DNA of 64,000 nucleotides from Flavobacterium urumqiense (GTDB lineage Bacteria; Bacteroidota; Bacteroidia; Flavobacteriales; Flavobacteriaceae): assembly GCF_900108015.1 (NCBI RefSeq), contig NZ_FNVP01000005.1, positions 1-64,000 on the forward strand, read 5' to 3'. A program made the position numbers and the translations under genes. Each line of letters begins with the position of its first letter. Positions within the stretch are counted from its first letter, which is position 1. Positions 45,859-55,035 of the stretch are shown here, piece after piece. The notes under the pieces were generated by a model. The model was not told where the DNA came from. It searched no databases and worked only from the letters and a program-made list of their open reading frames with translations.

Positions 45859-47865
45859 ATGAACACAATAAAAGCAATAGACACCATGAGTAAAAATAAA
45901 TTAGTAAAAGTAACTTTTGCAATTATTTTAGCAAGCGCATTCTTTACTTCTTGCAAGCCCAAAGATTCTAGTGATGCCGTAAGTGGTGATGCTGCACAAA
46001 AAGTATATGTAGCTCCTGGTAAGTACGATGAATTTTATAATTTTGTTTCTGGAGGATTTAGTGGTCAAATGAGTGTATATGGTTTACCAAGTGCCCGTTT
46101 GTTAAGAGTTGTTCCTATTTTTTCCGTAGATCCTCAAAGTGGTTATGGATATAGCGAGGAAACAAAACCGATGTTAAATACTTCAAATGGATTTGTGCCT
46201 TGGGATGACCAACACCATTTAGATATGTCGCAAACCAACGGTGAAGTGGATGGTCGCTGGATTTTTGCCAATGCGAATAACACTCCCAGAATTGCACGTG
46301 TTGATTTGAAAACGTTCAAAACGGTGGAGATTATTGAGTTGCCAAACAGTGCAGGAAATCACTCCTCTCCATTTATTACTGAAAACACAGAATATGTGGT
46401 GGCAGGAACTCGTTTCAGCGTTCCGCCAGACAATGCCAATGGGGATGTTCCTATTAATACGTATAAGAAAAATTTTAAAGGCTATTTAAGCTTTGTAAAA
46501 GTAGGTAAAGAAGGTCAAATGGATATCGCTTTCCAAATAGAAGCTCCCGGTGTAAACTTTGATTTAAGTCACGCTGGAAAAGGCAAATCTCATGGTTGGT
46601 TTTTCTTCTCTTGTTACAATACAGAACAGGCCAATACGCTGTTAGAGGTTAATGCTTCGCAAAAGGATAAAGATTTTATCATGGCTGTAAATTGGAAAAA
46701 AGCGGAAGAATACATAAAAGCTGGTAAAGGAAAAAAGATAGCTGCAAAATATGCCCACAATACTTGGGATGAAAAAACACATACTGCAAAATCAGAAATT
46801 AGAACTTCCGTTTTAGTCCTTGATTCAAAAGAGTTGAAAGACATTTGCTACATGATTCCATGTCCTAAATCTCCTCATGGTTGTGATGTTGATCCTACTG
46901 GTGAATATATTGTAGGAAGTGGAAAATTAGCCGCTTTAATTCCTGTATTTAGTTTCGATAAAATACAAAAAGCGATTGCTGCTAAACAATTTGATGGACA
47001 ATATGAAGGTATTCCAGTTATTAAATACGAAGCTGCTTTGTATGGTGAAGTTAAAAAACCAGGTTTAGGACCGTTGCACACGGAATTTGATGGCAGAGGG
47101 AATGCCTACACTACTTTCTTCGTTTCTTCAGAGGTGGTGAAATGGGACATTAAATCATTGAAAATTTTAGACAGAGTACCTGTTTATTATTCTCCTGGAC
47201 ATCTTTCTATTCCTGGTGGAGACAGTAGAAAACCATTTGGTAAATACATGGTTGTTTACAATAAAATTACTAAAGACAGATACTTACCAACAGGACCGGA
47301 ATTGGCGCAAGCTGCCCAGTTATTTGATATTAGCGGAGATAAAATGAAGCTTTTATTAGATTATCCAACTATTGGTGAACCCCATTATGCACAATCTGCT
47401 CCAGCTGATTTAATTAGAAACAATGGTCAGTTGAAATTTTATAAAATTGAAGAAAATAATAATCCTTTTGTAACTAAAGGAGAGAAAGAATCAAAAGTGG
47501 TTAGACAAGGGAACAGAGTAGATGTGTACATGACTTCCATCCGTTCTCATTTTGCTCCTGATAATATTGAAGGAATAAAATTGGGTGATGCGGTTTATTT
47601 TCACGTTACTAATTTAGAACAAGATTGGGATGTTCCTCATGGATTTGCTATAAAAGGCGCTGATAATGCTGAACTTTTGGTCATGCCAGGTGAAACTGCC
47701 ACTTTGAAATGGATACCTGAAAAAGTAGGGATTTTCCCTTTCTATTGTACAGATTTCTGTAGTGCATTGCACCAGGAAATGTCAGGATATGTTAGGGTAT
47801 CGCCTGCAGGAAGCAATGTTCCGCTAACTTTTAGTCTGGGAACTAACTTACCTGCCACCAAGTAA
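45859..47865 (+). CDS. nosZ: Nitrous oxide reductase, clade II (Sec type)
   Basis: Reduces N2O to N2 as terminal step of denitrification. The 668-residue protein has a Sec lipoprotein-type signal (ASAFFTSC) rather than the twin-arginine signal of clade I, a beta-propeller with many His (the CuZ site: DQHHLDM, HTEFDG, SPHGCD) and a C-terminal CuA cupredoxin domain with CTDFCSALHQEMSGY. An in-frame ATG nine codons in (45886) is also possible. The enzyme is often present in organisms without other denitrification steps; none is seen here. A strong terminator follows. Confidence 0.96.
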   Translation: MNTIKAIDTMSKNKLVKVTFAIILASAFFTSCKPKDSSDAVSGDAAQKVYVAPGKYDEFYNFVSGGFSGQMSVYGLPSARLLRVVPIFSVDPQSGYGYSEETKPMLNTSNGFVPWDDQHHLDMSQTNGEVDGRWIFANANNTPRIARVDLKTFKTVEIIELPNSAGNHSSPFITENTEYVVAGTRFSVPPDNANGDVPINTYKKNFKGYLSFVKVGKEGQMDIAFQIEAPGVNFDLSHAGKGKSHGWFFFSCYNTEQANTLLEVNASQKDKDFIMAVNWKKAEEYIKAGKGKKIAAKYAHNTWDEKTHTAKSEIRTSVLVLDSKELKDICYMIPCPKSPHGCDVDPTGEYIVGSGKLAALIPVFSFDKIQKAIAAKQFDGQYEGIPVIKYEAALYGEVKKPGLGPLHTEFDGRGNAYTTFFVSSEVVKWDIKSLKILDRVPVYYSPGHLSIPGGDSRKPFGKYMVVYNKITKDRYLPTGPELAQAAQLFDISGDKMKLLLDYPTIGEPHYAQSAPADLIRNNGQLKFYKIEENNNPFVTKGEKESKVVRQGNRVDVYMTSIRSHFAPDNIEGIKLGDAVYFHVTNLEQDWDVPHGFAIKGADNAELLVMPGETATLKWIPEKVGIFPFYCTDFCSALHQEMSGYVRVSPAGSNVPLTFSLGTNLPATK

Positions 47866-47880
47866 TTATAAATTTTAAAT

Positions 47881-47914
47881 AAAAAGGGAACATAATTATT
47901 ATGTTCCCTTTTTT
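47881..47914 (+). terminator. Terminator between nosZ and the nosL fusion gene
   Basis: GGGAACATAA/TTATGTTCCC stem with a short loop, A5 before and T6 after, from 16 bases past nosZ. It would favour cytochrome-nosZ transcript over the maturation genes that follow. Confidence 0.85.
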
Positions 47915-47926
47915 AAATCAACAATC

Positions 47927-48946
47927 ATGAACAATTCAAAAATTTCAACACTTTCAAAAGGCGTGCTTTTGTTAGTGATGGTGCTATTGGTGTCTTCTAT
48001 TTTTGTTCCAATGTGGCGAATTGAGTTAACTGCACCGCAATATCCGGAAGGATTAGTACTTAAATTACATGCCGATAAAATTGCTGGGGATGTTGATATT
48101 ATCAATGGATTAAACCATTATATAGGAATGAAAACCCTGCATAAAGAAGATTTCGTTGAGTTTACGGTGTTGCCCTATATATTTGTATTTTTTGCTGTTT
48201 TTGCTTTGGCGACAGCTATTTTTGCAAAGAAAAAAGTACTTTATGTTTTATTCATTTCACTTATACTTTTTGGAGCTTTAGCCGCTGTCGATTTTTACAG
48301 ATGGAATTATGAATACGGACATAATTTAGATCCAAATGCGGCGATCCAAGTACCCGGAATGTCATATCAACCACCGATGCTAGGCTATAAGCAATTACTG
48401 AATTTTGGTGCTTATTCTATTCCTGATATTGGCGGATGGCTGTTGATCGCTTCTGGATTTTTATTATTTATTATTGTTATAAAAGAATCCAATCTTTTGC
48501 AAAAATTTAAAAAGCCTAAAACTGCAACAGCTCTGTTATTCTTTTTGTCTTTGTTCTTTTTATCCTGCGCGGATAATACCAAAGCGGTTCCCATAAAATT
48601 AAATGTGGACAGTTGCGATTTTTGTAAAATGAGTATTGCTGACGGCAAATACGGAGCAGAAGTTCTGACCGAAAAAGGAAGAACTTATAAATTTGACGAT
48701 ATTATGTGCATGATGAATTATTGTAAAGAAAATTTAAACACAAAAATCAGTTGGTATTACGTTCATGATTTTACTCAGGATAATGTTTTAATTCCTGCTC
48801 CAACGGCTCATTTCATTTCAGGAGGTACTATTAAAAGTCCAATGAGAGGAGGAGTTGTTGCTTTTTCATCAGAGAAGGATGCTAAGGAATTTGGAACTAA
48901 ATTAAACGCCGAACTCATTACTTGGGATGCTATTTTGAAAAAATAA
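47927..48946 (+). CDS. nosL: Membrane module-NosL fusion protein
   Basis: A 339-residue protein. The N-terminal 190 residues have four membrane segments; the C-terminal 140 residues are NosL, a copper chaperone for NosZ maturation (CDFCKMSIAD, and FDDIMCMM). At the junction lies a hydrophobic stretch ending FFLSCADN, like the lipobox signal of a separate NosL, now internal. So the gene looks like a fusion of a small membrane protein with a complete nosL. The order nosZ-L-D-F-Y is as in other clade II clusters. Confidence 0.87.
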   Translation: MNNSKISTLSKGVLLLVMVLLVSSIFVPMWRIELTAPQYPEGLVLKLHADKIAGDVDIINGLNHYIGMKTLHKEDFVEFTVLPYIFVFFAVFALATAIFAKKKVLYVLFISLILFGALAAVDFYRWNYEYGHNLDPNAAIQVPGMSYQPPMLGYKQLLNFGAYSIPDIGGWLLIASGFLLFIIVIKESNLLQKFKKPKTATALLFFLSLFFLSCADNTKAVPIKLNVDSCDFCKMSIADGKYGAEVLTEKGRTYKFDDIMCMMNYCKENLNTKISWYYVHDFTQDNVLIPAPTAHFISGGTIKSPMRGGVVAFSSEKDAKEFGTKLNAELITWDAILKK

Positions 48947-48982
48947 ATGCATTATTATTAATACAATTTTCGATCAGAAATA

Positions 48983-50212
48983 ATGAAAATAGTTCTCTAT
49001 ATATGTTTGTTGTTTTCTTCTTTACTTTATGCCAATGTGATTGAAGTAGGTCCCACTAAACCTATAAAATCAATTAAAAAAGCCATTTCTTTAGCTAAAG
49101 TTGGAGATACAATAATGGTTCATCAAGGATTGTATAAGGAAGGAAATATAATCATCAATAAAAAGATTGTCTTTCTGGGTAAAAACTTACCTGTTTTAGA
49201 TGGGCAAAAAAAATATGAAGTACTTTCTATTAAAGCGGATAGCGTAGTTGTAGATGGTTTTAAAGTTATAAAATCTGGTTATGCTACATTAGAAGATCCT
49301 TGCGGAATAAAAGTATACAACAGGAATGATGTTGTTATTCAAAACAATGTTCTGGATGATAATTTCTTTGGAATTTACATTCAAAATGGAAGGCGTTGTA
49401 TCATTAAAAATAATAGACTTGTTGCGTACGGAACAGAAGAACAAAAATTAGGAAATGGAATTCATTGTTGGAAAAGTGACAGCCTGCAAATTATTGGTAA
49501 CACTATTTCGGGACATCGAGATGGGATTTATTTTGAATTTGTAACCAATTCGATAATCTGGAGGAATATTTCAACCAGAAATATTCGCTACGGTTTGCAT
49601 TTTATGTTTTCTAATGATGATGCGTATATTTCCAATATTTTCAAGAATAACGGAGCCGGTGTAGCCGTAATGTTCACCAAAAACGTGAAGATGTTTAATA
49701 ATTTTTTTGAAGAAAACTGGGGCGATGCCGCTTACGGATTGTTCCTAAAAGAAATCTCAGACAGTTATATTATTGGAAACAAATTCAGCAAAAACACTTC
49801 AGGAATTCACATGGAAGGAACCAACCGAATTCAAGTTGAAAAAAATGTTTTTGAAGCTAATGGTTGGGGAATGAAAATCCTGGCGAGTTGCTCCGATAAT
49901 GTAATAAAAAACAATAATTTTTTAGGCAATACTTTTGATATAAGTACCAATGGAAGTTTGGTCCTCAATACATTCAACAATAATTATTGGGATAAATATG
50001 AAGGCTATGATTTAGACAAAAATGGAGTGGGCGATGTCCCTTTTCATCCCTTGAGTTTATTTGCGGTGCTTACCGAAACCAATCCTTCTGCCATGTTACT
50101 TTTTCGAAGTTTCATGATCACACTTCTGGATAAATCAGAAAAGATTTTGCCTAGTATCACTCCCGATAATTTCATTGATAATTCCCCCTTAATGCATTCT
50201 TTAGCTTTATGA
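48983..50212 (+). CDS. nosD: NosD, periplasmic maturation protein
   Basis: A 409-residue protein with a signal peptide (1-17, ending LYAN) and a right-handed beta-helix of CASH type with repeated N/G-rich turns (DDNFFGIYIQNG, ENWGDAAYGLFL, NTFNNNYWDKYEGYD). NosD works with NosFY to assemble the CuZ centre of nitrous oxide reductase. It overlaps nosF by four bases. Confidence 0.93.
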   Translation: MKIVLYICLLFSSLLYANVIEVGPTKPIKSIKKAISLAKVGDTIMVHQGLYKEGNIIINKKIVFLGKNLPVLDGQKKYEVLSIKADSVVVDGFKVIKSGYATLEDPCGIKVYNRNDVVIQNNVLDDNFFGIYIQNGRRCIIKNNRLVAYGTEEQKLGNGIHCWKSDSLQIIGNTISGHRDGIYFEFVTNSIIWRNISTRNIRYGLHFMFSNDDAYISNIFKNNGAGVAVMFTKNVKMFNNFFEENWGDAAYGLFLKEISDSYIIGNKFSKNTSGIHMEGTNRIQVEKNVFEANGWGMKILASCSDNVIKNNNFLGNTFDISTNGSLVLNTFNNNYWDKYEGYDLDKNGVGDVPFHPLSLFAVLTETNPSAMLLFRSFMITLLDKSEKILPSITPDNFIDNSPLMHSLAL

Positions 50213-50922
50213 TTGAAATAAAAAATTTAAACAAAAAATTCGGAAAATTAGAAGTTTTAAGCGATGTGAATCTTACTTTCAAAAAAGGAGAATGCATTGC
50301 ACTAATTGGACCTAATGGTTGTGGTAAAACGACGTTGATAAAAACTATTTTAGGAATGGTAATTCCTACCAAAGGCGATGTTTTATTTAATGAAAAGTCT
50401 ATACTCAAAGAATATTTGTATCGGGAACAAATAGGATATATGCCTCAAATTGGACGTTATCCGGATTATATGACTATTGGTCAAATTATTGAAATGATTA
50501 AAAAAATCCGAAATTCAAATCAGACTTTGGACGAAGATTTATTAAAGGCTTTTGACCTCGAAAAAATATTTGGCAAACAAATGCGGACACTTTCCGGAGG
50601 AACGACCCAAAAAGTGAGTGCTACATTAGCTTTTTTATTTAATCCTGAGGTGTTGATTTTAGATGAACCAACGGCAGGTTTAGATCCTTTGGCTTCCGAA
50701 ATATTGAAAGATAAAATTATTAAAGAGAAAGAAAAGGGCAAACTCATTTTGATTACGTCCCATCTATTAAGCGAATTAGACGATATGATTACGCAGATTA
50801 TTTTCATGCAAGACGGAAAAGTTCATTTTCATAAAACGATTGCTGATTTACTGGAATCGACTAATGAACAAAAAATATCAAAAGCAATTGCAAAAATTCT
50901 CAAAAGCCAAAGCAATGAATAG
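50209..50922 (+). CDS. nosF: NosF, ABC transporter ATPase
   Basis: A 237-residue ABC ATPase with Walker A GPNGCGKT, signature LSGGTTQKV and Walker B LILDEPTAGLDP. It drives the NosFY transporter that supplies sulfur to NosZ via NosD. It overlaps nosD (ATGA) and nosY (by eight bases). Confidence 0.93.
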   Translation: MIEIKNLNKKFGKLEVLSDVNLTFKKGECIALIGPNGCGKTTLIKTILGMVIPTKGDVLFNEKSILKEYLYREQIGYMPQIGRYPDYMTIGQIIEMIKKIRNSNQTLDEDLLKAFDLEKIFGKQMRTLSGGTTQKVSATLAFLFNPEVLILDEPTAGLDPLASEILKDKIIKEKEKGKLILITSHLLSELDDMITQIIFMQDGKVHFHKTIADLLESTNEQKISKAIAKILKSQSNE

Positions 50923-51682
50923 AATTATCAGAATTATTTTTTTAGATATTTTAAAAAACAAAATTATATTAGCATATACTATAATTTTGGGCATACTTTC
51001 ATGGAGCTCATTTGGGTTAGAAGATAACTCTGCCAAAGGATTGCTTACCATTTTGAATATAATTTTATTTACCGTTCCGTTAGTTTCTATCCTTTTTGCG
51101 ACCATCTATTTATACAATAGTTCCGAGTTTATAGAACTTCTATTGAGCCAGCCTATTAAACGAAAAAAGATATGGTTGAGTTTGTTTCTTGGATTGTCTT
51201 TGTCAATGATTTTGGCCTTTTTTATTGGTGCGGGAATACCGTTATTAGTGTACTCGGCAGATTCTGTCGGGTTGATGATGCTGGTTGTAGGATGTTTGAT
51301 TTCGCTGGTTTTTGTGGCATTGGCGTTCTTGAGTTCTATTCTTACAAGAGATAAATCAAAAGGAATTGGAATTGCCATAATGAGCTGGTTGTATTTTGCT
51401 TTGCTTTTTGATGGAATTGTATTGTTTTTATTGTTCCAATTTTCAGATTATCCCATAGAAAAAGCAATGGTTGCCGTAACGGCGTTAAGTCCAATTGATT
51501 TAGCCCGAATTCAAATTTTATTACAACTTGACGCATCAGCAATGATGGGTTATACAGGAGCTATTTTCAAAAATTCTTTCGGCACTTCATTAGGACTGTT
51601 AATTTCATTTCTGTTATTATGCTCTTGGGTAATTATTCCGTTTTTCATATCATTAATAAAATTTAAAAACAAAGATTTATGA
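50915..51682 (+). CDS. nosY: NosY, ABC transporter permease
   Basis: A 255-residue permease with six membrane segments. The ATG at 50915 (MNRIIRIIFLDIL), inside the end of nosF, is chosen; an upstream frame from 50840 would overlap nosF by 80 bases. It overlaps the cupin gene by four bases. Confidence 0.92.
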   Translation: MNRIIRIIFLDILKNKIILAYTIILGILSWSSFGLEDNSAKGLLTILNIILFTVPLVSILFATIYLYNSSEFIELLLSQPIKRKKIWLSLFLGLSLSMILAFFIGAGIPLLVYSADSVGLMMLVVGCLISLVFVALAFLSSILTRDKSKGIGIAIMSWLYFALLFDGIVLFLLFQFSDYPIEKAMVAVTALSPIDLARIQILLQLDASAMMGYTGAIFKNSFGTSLGLLISFLLLCSWVIIPFFISLIKFKNKDL

Positions 51683-51975
51683 TGTTTAAAGAAATTCTTC
51701 AGAAATTAGAAAACGCCGTAAACCCGGTGGCGCAGGTTGTACAGAACACCTCTTGCAGTAAAGTGATAGTTATTGCTTTCAAAAAAGGAATGATACTCAA
51801 AGAACATAAAACAGATATTCCTGCTAAATTATTAGTGATAAAAGGGAATGTGATCTATAAAGAGCAAAATCAACAAGAAGAACTCTTTTTATATGATGAA
51901 AAAGATATTCCGGCCGCAGTTCTTCATTCCGTTGAAGCTATCGAAGACAGTTTGTGTTTATTATTTAAAGGATAA
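51679..51975 (+). CDS. Small cupin-fold protein in the nos cluster
   Basis: A 98-residue single cupin domain protein (HKTDIPAKLLVIKGNVIY, and AAVLHSVEAIEDSLCLLF). One His remains in each of the two cupin motifs (LKEHKTD, LHSVE), so metal binding is possible but not certain. It overlaps nosY by four bases and is cotranscribed with the nos genes and the globin after it. Function is not known. Confidence 0.75.
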   Translation: MMFKEILQKLENAVNPVAQVVQNTSCSKVIVIAFKKGMILKEHKTDIPAKLLVIKGNVIYKEQNQQEELFLYDEKDIPAAVLHSVEAIEDSLCLLFKG

Positions 51976-51984
51976 AATCTCCAA

Positions 51985-52356
51985 ATGAAAACAGATATAA
52001 AGAACAGAGCTGACATCGAGAAACTCATAAATACCTTTTACGGTAAAATAAAAATCGATACCAAAATTGGTTATTTTTTCACAGAAGTTGCTCATGTGAA
52101 CTGGGAGAAACATTTGCCTAGAATGTATGATTTCTGGGAAAATATTATGTTTTCTACAGGTGATTTTGTCGGGAATCCTATGGCTAAACACAAAGAATTA
52201 CATCAGAAAAGTACGATGACCAAAGCTCATTTCCAGCATTGGAATGCCTTGTTTGATGAAACAGTTGATGAATTATTTGCTGGGGAAAAAGCAGAGGAAA
52301 TAAAACAAAGAGCTGAAAATATAGCAACGGCCATGATGTATAAAACATTAGGTTAA
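51985..52356 (+). CDS. Group III truncated hemoglobin in the nos cluster
   Basis: A 123-residue truncated globin with Tyr B10 (TFYGKI, Y19), FWENIMFSTGDF and proximal His in AHFQHWNALF (H82). It is the last gene of the nos cluster, nine bases after the cupin gene. Such globins bind O2 or NO; in this place NO protection of NosZ or the respiratory chain is a fair guess. It is distinct from the globin at 25337. Confidence 0.88.
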   Translation: MKTDIKNRADIEKLINTFYGKIKIDTKIGYFFTEVAHVNWEKHLPRMYDFWENIMFSTGDFVGNPMAKHKELHQKSTMTKAHFQHWNALFDETVDELFAGEKAEEIKQRAENIATAMMYKTLG

Positions 52357-52370
52357 AAATACTTTTATAA

Positions 52371-52403
52371 AAAAAAGCGTGAACTGTTAATTCACGCTTT
52401 TTT
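52371..52403. terminator. Bidirectional terminator, end of the nos cluster
   Basis: AAGCGTGAA (52375-52383) / TTCACGCTT (52391-52399), flanked by A and T tracts; lies between convergent genes. Confidence 0.88.
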
Positions 52404-52429
52404 CAACTGAGTAAGAAGAATTAATAATT

Positions 52430-52984
52430 TTATTTAGGAAGCAATACTTCATTTATTACATGGATAATTCCATTTGATGTTGTGATAGATGCTACTATTT
52501 CGGAACCATTTACATATACTTTGTCTCCTTTTTTGGTGATTTTTACTTTACCGCCATTCACTTGCTCAAACTCTTGGCCGTCCTGCATATACTCTGTTTT
52601 TAACGTACCAACGTAAGTGTGGTATTCTAATATATTTTTCAAATCATCTTTTTTCTCGGGTTTTAATAATCCCTCAACGGTTCCCTTTGGAAGTTTATCA
52701 AAAGCGGCATTTGTTGGAGCAAAAACGGTAAATGGGCCTGCATTGCTTAAAACGTCAACCAGACCGGCCGCTTTTACTGCTGTAACAAGAGTAGTGTGAT
52801 CTTTGCTTCCGGAAGCCGTTTGAACAATGTTTGGACTAGATGAATCGTCCTTCACGGCAGATTGTCCCACACTTTGAGAAGGTGTCTCTTCTGTGGTCGT
52901 TGGAGCCGCAGTAGCACTGTTTTGTTTGCAGCTAAATGCAGCTAAGAAACTAACGACTAATAATAATTGAATAGATTTTTTCAT
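52430..52984 (-). CDS. Fasciclin-domain protein
   Basis: A 184-residue lipoprotein (lipobox FLAAFSCKQ) with a linker and one fasciclin domain (about 48-184): FTVFAPTNAAFDKLP (H1-type) and HVINEVLLPK at the C-terminus. Fasciclin proteins bind or adhere at the cell surface. The ATG at 52984 puts the signal at the N-terminus; a frame to 53029 adds 15 residues. Confidence 0.92.
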   Translation of the reverse strand: MKKSIQLLLVVSFLAAFSCKQNSATAAPTTTEETPSQSVGQSAVKDDSSSPNIVQTASGSKDHTTLVTAVKAAGLVDVLSNAGPFTVFAPTNAAFDKLPKGTVEGLLKPEKKDDLKNILEYHTYVGTLKTEYMQDGQEFEQVNGGKVKITKKGDKVYVNGSEIVASITTSNGIIHVINEVLLPK

Positions 52985-53050
52985 AATAAGGTTACTTAAG
53001 TTTTGTATAACAAAGTACTTTATTATCAACGCTTTATTATATGAGTGAAA

Positions 53051-54283
53051 TCATAAAGGAGGATTGTTTTTGACTTTTTTTATAGAAAAATAAGCTGTGA
53101 ATCCTATTCCGAAAAGCAAAATGACTGCTACCGCAAAAAGAAGCTCATTTACATAAGGAATAATGGTGTAACTAAACGATGCAACACCTTGAACGGCCAA
53201 AACTAACTCGTTTAATAAAACGCCAATTGAAAACAGGAACAATCCAATTTTTATTCTTTTACTGATAAATATCAGGTGATTGGCATAAATGTAAAACAAT
53301 AAAAATAAGCTAATTACGGCTAATAAAACTAAATGCAAGTACGCAATTACAATGGGTCTGAAACCAAAAGCCAAATCACTTATAACAGGAACGGTGGAAC
53401 CCAACTGAAGCAATAATTTTATACTCAATGCTACAGTTGCAATGAGCAAAATGTAACGCAGTAATGGGGAGAAGTTTTTCAAAAAATCTTTTTTGGCCGG
53501 TATTAAAATATAAAGAAGTTTAAACCAGGCAAAAACCTGAACTATTGCAGCAAGAACGGTAAGTATATAGAGTAAAACGGGTAAATCCTGCCATAGCGTT
53601 GATAAAAAATAAGCCGGAATACAAGCAACTGCTAATAGTTTATAGGATGTTTCGTAAAATGGATTTTCTGATTTTTTTAAGTTTAAGAATCCAAAAATTA
53701 GACCCATACCACCAAAGAAAAACCAACCATTGTATTGAAAATGAAGAAAGTAATAGATAGAAGATAAATAATAATCTTGAACAATATTCTTACTCGCCAT
53801 CATGTAAGCCAAATAAAATGTGCCGAATGAGGAAATGATATTAAAAAAAATAGCGGCTTTGAACCAATATGTAGATAATAAATCGCTGTCTATTTTTCTT
53901 AAATCTTTTATGTAATAATAGCCAAAAACATAAGAAATAAAAATAGAAGCTGTAGACGCTATTATAGAAAACAGTCCGTAGCCTTCAATAATAAAAGAGA
54001 CTAGCATTATATAAGAAATAATCAAGTTGGCAATAATTATTTTTCGGTATTTGTTTACTTGAAAATAAGCTGTTTTGTTTTGAAGGTAATAGACCATCAA
54101 AGTCATCAAAGTATGACTGACCCAACCGGAAAATGCAAAATGGGAATGGGAATGCTGCAGGTGTTTTTGGTCTAAATAAGGAAATTCGAAACCAATTTTA
54201 TAACGCATCAAAACGCCTAATGTGGCTACAATACAGAGATTCAACAACGATAATTTTAACCAAAACTTTATATTTAATTTCAT
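53051..54283 (-). CDS. Heme-copper oxidase subunit I-like membrane protein
   Basis: A 410-residue protein with about twelve membrane segments. Conserved-looking histidines lie in HSHSHFAFSGWVSH (about residues 38-51), FLHFQYNGWFFF and AYLHLVLLA, a pattern like degenerate heme-copper oxidase subunit I. The usual copper-site motif is not seen, so it may bind heme only, or act on NO. It begins one base after the Crp/Fnr gene on the same strand, so the two are an operon. The ATG at 54283 is preferred over an upstream frame start. The family call is tentative. Confidence 0.6.
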   Translation of the reverse strand: MKLNIKFWLKLSLLNLCIVATLGVLMRYKIGFEFPYLDQKHLQHSHSHFAFSGWVSHTLMTLMVYYLQNKTAYFQVNKYRKIIIANLIISYIMLVSFIIEGYGLFSIIASTASIFISYVFGYYYIKDLRKIDSDLLSTYWFKAAIFFNIISSFGTFYLAYMMASKNIVQDYYLSSIYYFLHFQYNGWFFFGGMGLIFGFLNLKKSENPFYETSYKLLAVACIPAYFLSTLWQDLPVLLYILTVLAAIVQVFAWFKLLYILIPAKKDFLKNFSPLLRYILLIATVALSIKLLLQLGSTVPVISDLAFGFRPIVIAYLHLVLLAVISLFLLFYIYANHLIFISKRIKIGLFLFSIGVLLNELVLAVQGVASFSYTIIPYVNELLFAVAVILLFGIGFTAYFSIKKVKNNPPL

Positions 54284-54284
54284 C

Positions 54285-54878
54285 CTAATAATATATTTTA
54301 TGATTGACAATCTCTAGTTTATCGCAAGTGTTCATCTTGCATAAAACGCGAATCACTGTTTCTACTCTCAAACCGGTGAAATTTGCAATTTCCTGCCGCG
54401 TGTAAGGAATTAATACTTTCTCGTTACAGCATTCGGATTTTTTCTTGTGTGTATTCAAAAAAGCGACAATTCTAAACTCGGGTTTTTGATTTATAATCTC
54501 TTTTGAAGTGTTTGATTTAGAATGGATTTTGTTTGCAAGTAAAAGCAAAAAGGATTTTTGAATGGACGGATATTCGTCAAGAATTTTTAAGAATTTGTCT
54601 TTCGATAACTTTATGATTGTACTGTCCTGAATAGTAATTGCTTTTGATGGATAAGGCTGATCAATAAATAATGGTGGTTCGCCAAAACTCTCTCCTTTAC
54701 AAAAAAGACCTTGTGTAAACTCTTTTCCTTCATCATTAGAATTAAACATTCTGACGCTTCCTTCAATGATTTGGTAATAAAAGTGAGCCACTTCATCCTC
54801 ATCAAAAATGATTTCATTTTTTTTGTATTTTTTGGCTACAGCACCCCAGGAGAAAAGTAAATCTATGTCTATTTGCAT
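54285..54878 (-). CDS. Crp/Fnr family regulator
   Basis: A 197-residue regulator with an N-terminal cyclic-nucleotide-fold sensor domain (about 15-115) and a C-terminal winged helix (TRQEIANFTGLRVETVIRVL). The Fnr-type N-terminal cysteine cluster is missing, so it is more like the Dnr/NnrR or Crp types, which may sense NO or heme. Coupled to the heme-copper-like gene; a candidate regulator of the nos cluster nearby. Confidence 0.9.
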   Translation of the reverse strand: MQIDIDLLFSWGAVAKKYKKNEIIFDEDEVAHFYYQIIEGSVRMFNSNDEGKEFTQGLFCKGESFGEPPLFIDQPYPSKAITIQDSTIIKLSKDKFLKILDEYPSIQKSFLLLLANKIHSKSNTSKEIINQKPEFRIVAFLNTHKKKSECCNEKVLIPYTRQEIANFTGLRVETVIRVLCKMNTCDKLEIVNHKIYY

Positions 54879-55035
54879 GGTTTTTTTGAATTATTTTTTT
54901 TCTTCTGAACTATACATAAATTAAAAACAGACCAATAATCCTATAAATGTACAATAATTTTCCATATGATTTAAATCATAAAAAAGTGGAATTAATTATT
55001 TTTTATTTGTTTTTTTAACGATATGGTATTTATAA

